From assembly GCF_010183535.1 (NCBI RefSeq), contig NC_071330.1, forward strand, positions 13,249,717-13,313,716: 64,000 bases of DNA, in the 5' to 3' direction. A program made the translations under genes and the position numbers. Below are positions 56,107 through 64,000 of the stretch, in pieces; position 1 is the stretch's first letter; each line of letters starts with the position of its first letter. The notes below the pieces were generated by a model. The model worked only from the letters and a program-made list of their open reading frames with translations. It had not been told where the DNA came from and did not search any database. This DNA comes from Caenorhabditis remanei. Taxonomy: Eukaryota > Nematoda > Chromadorea > Rhabditida > Rhabditidae.

Positions 56107-56334
56107 TTTGAATTTCTATGGGTATATTAATACTCAGAAAGCAAGAAACCTTTGCAGTTAAAAAAAGGAAACAACGAGCAGTAGGAGCTCGATTGAGCCT
56201 GTTGTCATGGTGACCAGGCTGGGTTTAGAGGGTCTAGAGCGTCTAAAGAGAGCGGAGGGCTGGCGCGACGTTGGCGCTTCCAAATGCGATTTAGATGATG
56301 TGCTATTGCTCCAGGGGAAGAATACAAAATCTTT

Positions 56335-56475
56335 CATGTAGGTTTACAAGGCTTTGTATCGATTTATGGAACCTTTCGTGTCGGTTTACGACGAGTTTTG
56401 TTGATTTACGGAAAATTCCATGTCGGTTTACAAAAATTTACTGTCGATTTACAAACCCTTGTGTTGAGTTACCTT
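56335..56475. repeat. Degenerate tandem repeat of TGTCGGTTTAC
   Basis: About seven units of 19-24 bp sharing TGT(C/A)G(G/A)TTTAC. Not coding. Confidence 0.65.
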
Positions 56476-56689
56476 AAAATTCTTTTTTGATCCCTCGCTT
56501 TCTCCTTTCTCACTTCCAAATATTCCTTCTCGAGCCTGTCTCTTTCCCCCCTTTTAAACAATAGAATAATCAAAGGAATAGACAAATTATTCATTCCGAC
56601 ACCGTAGACGGACAAACCCAAACTACACAAACCTCGTTCATTATTCAGACACCTATTTACTAAGTTTTATTCATCTCAACACGTCATTT

Positions 56690-57060
56690 CGCAATACTAT
56701 GCAAAGTTCTCTTTGGAAAGTGGAAGCTGCTCAAGAAGTTCGTTGTCTTGGTCACAAGTGTATGATTAAGGAGCTCTGAGCTCTCGTGACCTAGATACCC
56801 AATTCTCGGCCATGAAATTTATCTCATCAAATTCAGCGTGTCAAGACGCTTCTAATGAGTATAATCATGCCTAGGTCCTGAGCAGGTTGGGTCTTACCAG
56901 GAAAACTATAGTAGTCTTTGCTGGGTTACTGTAGTTTTCGTGGTGAGGCCCATATTGCATCAAACCTAGGGATGATTATACTTTTCTGAAAGCTCTCGAC
57001 AAGCTGAATCTGAATATCGCATTTTAAGTTTCAGAATTACGACTCTGGCCCGCCTAGGGA
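56690..57060. repeat. Orphan promoter copy and inverted palindromic element
   Basis: TGGAAGCTGCTCAAGAAG (56721) repeats the 5' flank of the 50.8 and 52.9 kb genes but has no gene after it. 56772-57060 is the inverted partner of 53445-53720. Confidence 0.6.
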
Positions 57061-57245
57061 AAAAGTCGGAGCTGAAACTCATGCTAATCTAGGTTCATGA
57101 TGAATTACCAAATGAAAGCCCACCGGAGGATCTTATAAGAATTCTTTCCAATAAACATTTTTATGCTTTTTTTTCGAAAAATTCAAATTCAAATAAAAAG
57201 TATGGAATTACAATATAAAATCAAAATATTACAATATAAAGAGAA

Positions 57246-57738
57246 CTATCTACGAAATTCGAACTCGTCCTCATAATTTTCAAAAGTTATCTCACCATCC
57301 ACACTGTAGAAATCAAATTTGTCTCCTACTTTCTCTTCTTCTTCCTCTTCTTCATTGGAGTTAGAAACTTCTTCCGATGTTCTGACCCACAGGAACTCCA
57401 GCGCGTGTGGTGTGATCTTGTCCATCACTATTGGCGTCGATAAGTGCTCGATCCCGACGCCAAAATTTTCACAATAAAAATCCTCCAGACTTTGACCTCC
57501 GAAAGGAAGCAGGGATGTTCCTGTGGTTCGGTATCTAAAAGATTAAAATATTTCCAATTTTTTGGTCAAATTCGACATACCTTGTCAATACCGGTGTCTC
57601 CAAACGGGATCCACTCAAACAGCTCCAGACGGGAGAATTAATAAACAACATGTTTAATTCTTCAATTTGTCCATTGGACAAATTTTCTATATCCCAGTGT
57701 TTGGAATATATCCATGGTTTTACAGATTGGTCACACTC
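57246..57738 (-). CDS. Acidic protein of unknown family (two exons seen)
   Basis: Exon 57581-57738 begins after an acceptor (GTACTTTAG) with ECDQSVKPWIYSKHWDIENL... and has an internal Met (MLFINSPVWSC). A 46-bp intron (GTATGTCG ... TCTTTTAG) leads to exon 57246-57534: YRTTGTSLLPFGGQSLEDFY..., KITPHALEFLWVRTSEE, then NSNEEEEEEEKV and an acidic end. The joined frame is open. The upstream exon was not found. A P block lies 1 kb upstream (58718). Confidence 0.6.
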
Positions 57739-57799
57739 CTAAAGTACAACTTTGATAAACTAAAAAAATAATTACGAACTTACATTTTAGACTTTTTGT

Positions 57800-58717
57800 C
57801 CTAAAAAAGGAGGAGTAGTTGGAATCCAATGGAAGACGCCTAGTTTATGTCCTTCCATTTAGCATACCGAAAACAATGATTAACAGTTTGTCATTCTGAA
57901 AATATTGAAGGTGAAAAATAAGGAAAACCGAGCTTTTCAATTTTAATTGGAAATGACTAATTTCCGGAATTGTTTTGAAGCCAAATTTAAAACTTTTGAA
58001 ATTGTTTTAGAAAATTCCAAGTTTTTGACTTGAAATATAAAATTCAATCAAAAAATGAGTATGTATGATAATTTAAGCACCTTTTCCTTGAATTTTCGAA
58101 AAATTTCAACAATTTTAGTATAACTGAGTTCCCATTTTGAATACAGGCCGGCCGAGCCAGGCAGGGCTGGCCCAATTTTTGACAAGTGTATTAATTTCAT
58201 ATTATAGTTGTCAAGGTCCGGAAATTAGCGAAAAAGTTCAAAATTTAGAAACTTCTGTTTTCCACTTTTGACTGGTTAAGAATGAGAAAAAATTCATAAT
58301 AATCAATGTCAATACTCAGTTTTTTGATGGAAAATCGAAAAATTGGAACTTTTTTGTTTTTGGCCTGGTCTTGACATACTTGCCAATTCAAGGCCCGGTT
58401 TCAAAAAAAAGTAACGTTTTTGACATTTTTTCAATTTTTCATCGAAAATATGAATATTTTCGAAGATTTTTTTAGAATTTCTTCTTATTCTGAATCATAG
58501 TCAAAAGTCCGAAAAAAATTCAGAAAATTTCATAAAAATTCGAAAATTACAAACCTCCGAATCATTTCAGCTTCCTTATCAATGTGACGTTGGCGAACTT
58601 GACTCATATGGACTTCTGAAAACTTATCATTTCGGTTCTCCTGTCTGTCTGTCCGGATGTCCACACCAAAATTACCTTTAAAGTTTCCACCAAAGAATTT
58701 AAAAAAAAAGTATATTA
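57800..58717. other. Decayed hAT-like ends and a possible leader exon
   Basis: 58010-58190 and 58373-58550 are opposite halves of the 28.35 kb element family. On the minus strand 58559-58700 has an open frame (KFFGGNFKGNFGVDIRTDRQ..., HIDKEAEMIRR) ending at GTTTGT, possibly the first exon of the 57.2 kb gene, but the phase does not fit. Confidence 0.35.
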
Positions 58718-58790
58718 GAATTCAATAAAAATAAGAAGACAATTGTTCGACGAGCCATTCAGTAGGCTATCTTGAAGGCATTTATGCGTA
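58718..58790. repeat. P block, copy R
   Basis: GAATTCAATAAAAATAAG, TTGTTCGACGAGCCATTCAG, TAGGCTATCTTGAAGGCAT: the last and one of the best-preserved copies. Confidence 0.8.
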
Positions 58791-59065
58791 AGGAAGGAGA
58801 AGCAAAGGGGCGTCCCGGTTGCTCTCAGCAACAGGGACCTAGATGGGAAATTGTTGTTTGGGGGCTCTCCCTCTTTGTCTTCTCCCAAAAGTGCTAAAAG
58901 AAAAGAAAGGGGAAAGAGGCTTCCGGAGTAAGGAGGGGTGTTCAGTCATAATGAATAATGGAAATGGTGCATTGCAAACGGAAATTCATTAATTTTTAAG
59001 AATGCTGCCACATTCACATTTACCTCAAAAAACTATACCAATTAGACTTATAAAAATCACTTACA

Positions 59066-59430
59066 GTACCGCGCAGAAGATATACACTTTGGCTTTTTCA
59101 GTTGAAAATGACCAACTTTGAGAGTGTGTCATGGTAATACTAATTGTCCCACAAAGCAAATTATGTATAAACCATACAGAACAATGGTAGAGCTCTATTT
59201 TTGTAGTTGACAACTTTTTTGCACGAGCACTCCCTAAAGAGTTATTGTCATTTTAAGGGGACAGCTCAAAAATCGCACTATTTTGCACTGAAATAAGTCG
59301 ATTTGATAGAAAAGTTACTTTGACGATGTGTAACTTGCTAGGGAGTTTACGCACAAAAAAGTGCTCAACTACAAAAATGTAGTTCTACTCTTGATCTGTA
59401 TGTATAGTTAAATAGAACCATTTCATTAGG
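59066..59430. mobile_element. M1 MITE, right end lost
   Basis: CAGTACCGCGCAGAAG start after TA; the M1 body is recognisable to about 59410, then diverges. Confidence 0.7.
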
Positions 59431-62236
59431 CTCGACACCACTACCGTCCAAAACCCAGCTTGGAAACCGGAAAAGGATAAAAAGTTCTAATTGCATAAAT
59501 ATTTATAAAATCTGAATATTCTAGTAAAATTAAATGAATTTTGTGCTACACATAAAATGTGTTGTGGAATCTACGTTCCACAAGTTGAACTCTGGAGAAG
59601 AATAGACTTATAAAACTCTCCGCAACAACCTCAGACATTTCTCTATAATAAACTGAATCACAGTCAATTAATATAATTATTATAATAACTAATCATCCCT
59701 GCTTTCAGAATAATTCCCTTTCAGATTCCCAGTCCCCGTTTGTCCTTCTTCTCGTTGCTCGTTCGACGTCTCTCTCTCTCCGTAAATCTACATCAGGCTG
59801 TCTGCGTCTCTCCAGTGGCGCGCCGTTCTCGTGCGGAATCGTGGCGAGACCAGCGGGAGGTTGCGAGGCAAGGTCGGACTCGCTCTCCAATGCGTATAAT
59901 TCCTTATGCAATGATTGATTGCTGTGTATATTAATTAATCCCTGTGACTCCTTCTCTTTAACAAATTGTGCCAATTAATTGACCTCTTGAGCACAAAGTC
60001 AAGGCCTTTTATTCATTTCCCTTCACTTATGAACTCTTAGCCGGCAGCGCTTCGGCTTCCCTTTTAGGCCCCTATTTTCTCTTGGTTCAGGAGTTAATCT
60101 TCTCCTGTCTCCCGTACGATAATAAAATCTTTATCGTATAACTGTTCTTTCTTTCTCATTCAGATTCTTCTCACTACTCTTTCAGGTGCACATTCTCTCT
60201 TTATAACTTTAACAGATTATGATATGAATCTCGAGTCCTTGTCCACGATGTCCGTCTGAATCTTCGTCAATCATCTGACATTATGTTCTCGATCAACGGA
60301 TCTGCATAAGTTTCTTGTTCTCTCCTCCATCCACTCGCTAGTTCGTCGTGGATACTCTACTCAATTGTATCCACTTGCTAGTTCTGCGTGGATATTCTAC
60401 TCAAATCAAGCTTATCAATCTTCTTATTTCTTGTCTTTCCCTTCGTGAATGACAAAATGGTGCATCGACTAAATGATAATACCACTGAACCCAAAGTCGA
60501 TGTTCCGGGTGACCGAGATTCAGCTGAACACTCGATCTTCACGGAGAATTATCGCGAAAAATCGATAATTCAGAAATGACCAGCAGGTCAAATAAGATTG
60601 TGAATACCAAAATGCAGTAACGAAGTGAGCTCGCTTCAATCAAAATCGAACTTGTTATAAAGAAACTAAAATCGATCAGTAATAGCCAGGTCATAACGAG
60701 AAAAAGTATATAGTGATAAATAAGTATCGTTCGCGCATAGACTCAAATACGCGTGTTAGAAAAGAATATCGCCAAAACTAAAGAAAATCTGGTAAACATT
60801 AATAAATAATAGACCAGCAGATCGTAATAAGAGAAATTATCTATATAGATAAACCAGGAATCGCTCGCATATACTTAAGATCAGTTCGCTATAAAAATTA
60901 TATTTGAAATCATTTTAAATAAATAATTTCAAGACTAAAAACTCTCATTTTTCAGCTCGCGTCAATGTAAATCTAACCTGTTATAAAGAAATTTTGCTTG
61001 AAATCAATTAATTAAAGCCCAGCTGGTCAGATGAAGAAAAAGTATATAGAGATAAGTAATAATCGGTCTCGTATAAGCTTGAATTCAGTTCGCTACAAAA
61101 GATTAACATAAAAATAATTCCAAATCAATAGTTTCAAGACAAAATAAACCTCACTTCATCGTAATTGTCTCATCCTCAAGCAAACTCAGTGTTTAAATAG
61201 TAATAACAGAAGTAATAAAACAGAATACCTCAACAAGTATAGATTGCTACAATGGTTTCAAAACAGTCTACAAAATACAGAAGACCGACAGATTACAGTG
61301 ACGCTTCCTTGGAAAAAATTTAAAGAGGAACAAGCAGGAATCATTTAGAGATTAGTTCTCTCGTCTACATGTCAAAATCAAAAAATTTGTACGAAAAATC
61401 TGGTAAAAGAGCTTTGTCTGGAAGGAAATGTGCGGTATATCTGGTATATAGACACCCAGATGGATCAGTGGAATCCAATCTGATTGGAGTAACATCAATA
61501 GTTTCAATCTGATTGGAGTAAAATCAAATCAGAAGAGGTTACGAAGCCACTCAGAAAAGAAAACGGCTAGAATTAGAACGAATACAAAAAGAAGAAACGG
61601 TTAGATTGAGACGAGAATGGGAAAGGAAGGTCAACCACCTCAAATCCATCTACATCTACTAGGTCTCGTTCCGATAATTATTGGAGCCACGCTCGCCCAC
61701 AATAATACCTCTTCGTGTTCACCACTTCCGTTAAGCTATATTTCATCGAACTTCTCTATAAGAAAATAACTCTATTATGGTTCATCTAAAATGTCATTCC
61801 TTTGCTGTTGTTATTTCCCCGAATTGTTGTATCCTGCAAGTCTGCATTAAATAAATTTAATCAAATTATATCATCTCATTATGCACATGTCTATATCAAT
61901 GCGAAGACATCGCTTATCATATCTATCCTCAAGAACTCCCGGAAGAGACAACGAAGCTCCGCCCCTTTAAAGGTACATCACGCTCCGGAACATTCCGCGT
62001 CGTCGTGTCGAGACCCTAAAATTTAGGCCACCATCTAATTAAAGTTATTTCCTTCATTTTCTCCTTTCATCTTTCAACTCGAGAAGTGAAGTGTCTATAC
62101 TATACTTCTAGTCCGTAGTCCTATTCTTCTATCGGCAGATCCTATTCAGTTCCGTAAATTGAACAAAATAGGACACCAAAAAAGAATCATCCGAGGAGCA
62201 TCCAAGTCCTCCAAGAGACGTAAGAAGACTCAGAAG
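59431..62236. other. Long leader/intergenic region with imperfect tandem repeats
   Basis: Two related ~150-bp segments (60625-60770 and 60955-61100) share CTCGC.TCAAT, TGTTATAAAGAAA and GAAAAAGTATATAG. AGTTCGCTA.AAAA recurs at 60880 and 61090. Small frames at 59705-59974 (minus) and 60459-60579 (+) have no recognisable domain. A TCCTATTCAG acceptor at about 62148 could begin the 5' UTR exon of the gene at 62237. Confidence 0.4.
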
Positions 62237-63596
62237 ATGACTGATCCAAACAAGCAATCGACTATCAACGAAGATGGTCAAAAACACTCCGATTACGGTG
62301 TACTCAAGAACGACAAATCGTAAGTATTAATACCTACTTCGAGAGAAGAAAAAATTCCCCAAATCTCGCTAAATAACCGTTAACTCATTACTTTATTCAG
62401 GCCAGTGAAGCCAGTTGAAAGAAACACTCAAGAAGACCCGTCAGCAGATGGCAACGCGTTTGGAAACGTCGTCGAAAAGACAGATGAGTCTACCAGCTCG
62501 AAAGAGTCACAAGAAGAGAAAATCAAGTCTATCCAGTAAGTGTTAGAGTGAAAACTATAGATATAGAAAACTGTCATTTCAGAACGGCATATTACCTCGT
62601 AGCCGGTAAAATCGACAGTCTCGAAAAGGAAACTGGAGCGCACCGCGACATCCTCGGTCAAATCGCCTCTGATCAATCAAATCTGTCTGAAAAGATAGAT
62701 CAGCAGATGTCAACGAAAGCTGACCTTCAATGCTTCCAATTAGGGATTGAAGACGAGGTCGGTCGCCTCAAAGAGACTGTCAAGGAATTGAAGCACAGAC
62801 TTCTGGGAGAACCGAGGGAAAGCCCGCTGGATTGTTTCTCTCCATCTCCATTCAAGATCCCTAAGATGTCCGAGAAGAGAGGACCAACTGGTGAAATCGA
62901 GGAGAATTCTTCATCGATCCCTCGTAAATCATCGAAGGACTGCCCATTGTGCAGGGATAGCGGACATCGGCTGGCCGACTGTCCACAATTTGCTAGTAAG
63001 CTGGAGAAGCTCCAACAGTTCCGAAGACGTCAAATCTGTTGCACTTGCGTAAATCTTCAATGTTCGAGAATCAACTGCCCAAAGGCAACGATTCAATGCC
63101 AGATATGCAAAGGCAAGCAAGAATACGGGAAGACACTGCATCTCTCGGAGATTTGCATCTTCGAAACGCACGTCTCCAAGAGACCAAGTCAAACTGAGTA
63201 TAGACGCCAAAAGTACTCGGCGCAGCGTCCCAGATCCAAGTCGCCGGCAAAAGAAAACCCAGCTGCAGCGCAAGGACCTCAACCAGCACAACATCAGCAA
63301 CAAATGGTACAACAACAATACCAGCAGCAACCAAGTAAGTCAATAACATAAAAATCTTATCAAACGTAATACGAGACCAGATAAAAGAAAAAGAAAACAA
63401 AAATATTTCAGTGATGCCAACTGGTCCAGCCTACGGACCAGGTTATCAGATGAATCCAATGATTCCGCCTCAGCAATACCAATACCAGCAACCACAACAG
63501 ATGGTCCCAATGCAAATGCAGCCGATACCACAGCAACAATACGACTACTACCAACAACAGCCAGGTCCATCGAACCAACCTACTCATCATCAGTAG
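62237..63596 (+). CDS. Gag-like zinc-knuckle and glutamine-rich protein, four exons
   Basis: Exons 62237-62319, 62401-62535, 62583-63334 and 63412-63596 join to 384 residues with consensus splice sites (GTAAGTATT, GTAAGTGTT, GTAAGTCAA donors; TTATTCAG, ATTTCAG, ATTTCAG acceptors). Order: acidic/Ser N-terminus, coiled coil (DSLEKETGAHRDILGQIASD..., VGRLKETVKELKHRL), CPLCRDSGHRLADC, CCTCVNLQCSRINC, CQICKGKQEY...HLSEIC, a basic Ser/Arg-Pro stretch, then Q-, P- and Y-rich tail. The zinc module matches 5469-5855 and 9469-9913. The introns are unusual for a gag ORF and favour a recruited gene, but pol could lie beyond the window. Confidence 0.75.
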
Positions 63597-64000
63597 ACAT
63601 AATTCTTTCTCCCCCCATCTCTCTCTCTCTTTGTTGTATCCAGTCTATTTTCCCTCCCCTTTACACTAGTATAATTTCTTCACTTTTTAGTAGGACCAAA
63701 ATTAAATATAATAACTCGTAGACAAAAATCCCATTAGGTACTCTCTTCCCAACTCGTAGTAAATTCTCAAATAGGTCCTCTTAAAGGATACACTCTTTAG
63801 TTATACCCTTTCTTTTTTTTCTTTCTTTTATCTACCTTTTCATTTGTTACCAACTGTTAAAATACATCCGTAGCGGAAAAAACCGCCTTGAGGAAACACT
63901 GTTCTTATGTTGTCGGGCCAGACACCCGACGTGTGTCTTTACAAATAAAGCACACATCTGTTGAACATTTCGTCAACTGGTCTTTGCAAACACGTCAAAG
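63597..64000 (+). other. 3' flank with hairpin and poly(A) signal
   Basis: CT-rich stretch, then GTCGGGCCAGACACCCGAC (63912-63930, 6-bp stem) and AATAAA at 63944-63949. It could be the 3' UTR of the gene at 62237 or the start of an LTR. Confidence 0.4.

Noticed and set aside
63071..63590. Minus-strand Leu/Val-rich ORFs at 63 kb
   Set aside because: Antisense of the Gln-rich tail of the 62.2-63.6 kb gene; CAA/CAG codons read backwards give Leu/Val.

Overview
The window looks like repeat-rich nuclear DNA of a Caenorhabditis-type nematode. The base composition is AT-rich. Introns are tiny (46-60 bp) with GTGAGTTT/GTAAGTTT donors and TTTTCAG/TTTCCAG acceptors. There are many palindromic TA-flanked MITEs, and the retroelement remains are of the BEL/Pao-like env/gag, Ty3/gypsy and non-LTR kinds. 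Nothing prokaryotic is present. Genes are small; most were modelled here by joining splice sites that keep frame.

Layout. 1-7.4 kb: two non-LTR reverse transcriptase remnants, one inserted inside a MITE, plus an inverted-repeat DNA element and a near-perfect 200-bp-arm hairpin. 5.5-14.3 kb: gag-like zinc-knuckle ORFs and two broken env fragments. About 3.9-58.8 kb: eighteen copies of one ~60-bp block ('P block', core TTCGACGAGCC), seventeen in the same orientation. Most lie just upstream of a different small minus-strand gene or gene fragment. Several genes also end in a second shared block ('T block', read on the minus strand as AATAAATTTGTAACTATC) that supplies stop codon and poly(A) signal. 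The two blocks look like the fixed ends of a tandem series of one-gene cassettes whose cargo differs: env pieces, Ty3 pol pieces, a new paired protein family at 17.9 and 20.8 kb, a four-exon acidic protein at 23.8 kb, a membrane protein at 37 kb and others.

38.84-46.16 kb is a 7.3-kb hAT-type element with 8-bp target duplication, sitting inside a MITE. It holds another inverted-repeat element and a 3.9-kb higher-order minisatellite open in frame on both strands. A dense run of heat-shock-element pentamers lies at 47.35 kb.

48.2-57.7 kb is a calmer region with intact small genes: a 124-aa gene, then three small two-exon genes (78-81 aa) of the same architecture, two of them clear paralogues with TATA-bearing duplicated promoters. 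59.5-64 kb carries a four-exon gag-like zinc-knuckle/glutamine-rich gene preceded by a long repetitive leader.

The cassettes, MITEs and segment duplications share sequence in ways that suggest the whole 4-59 kb stretch grew by duplication with exchange of the gene between fixed flanks.
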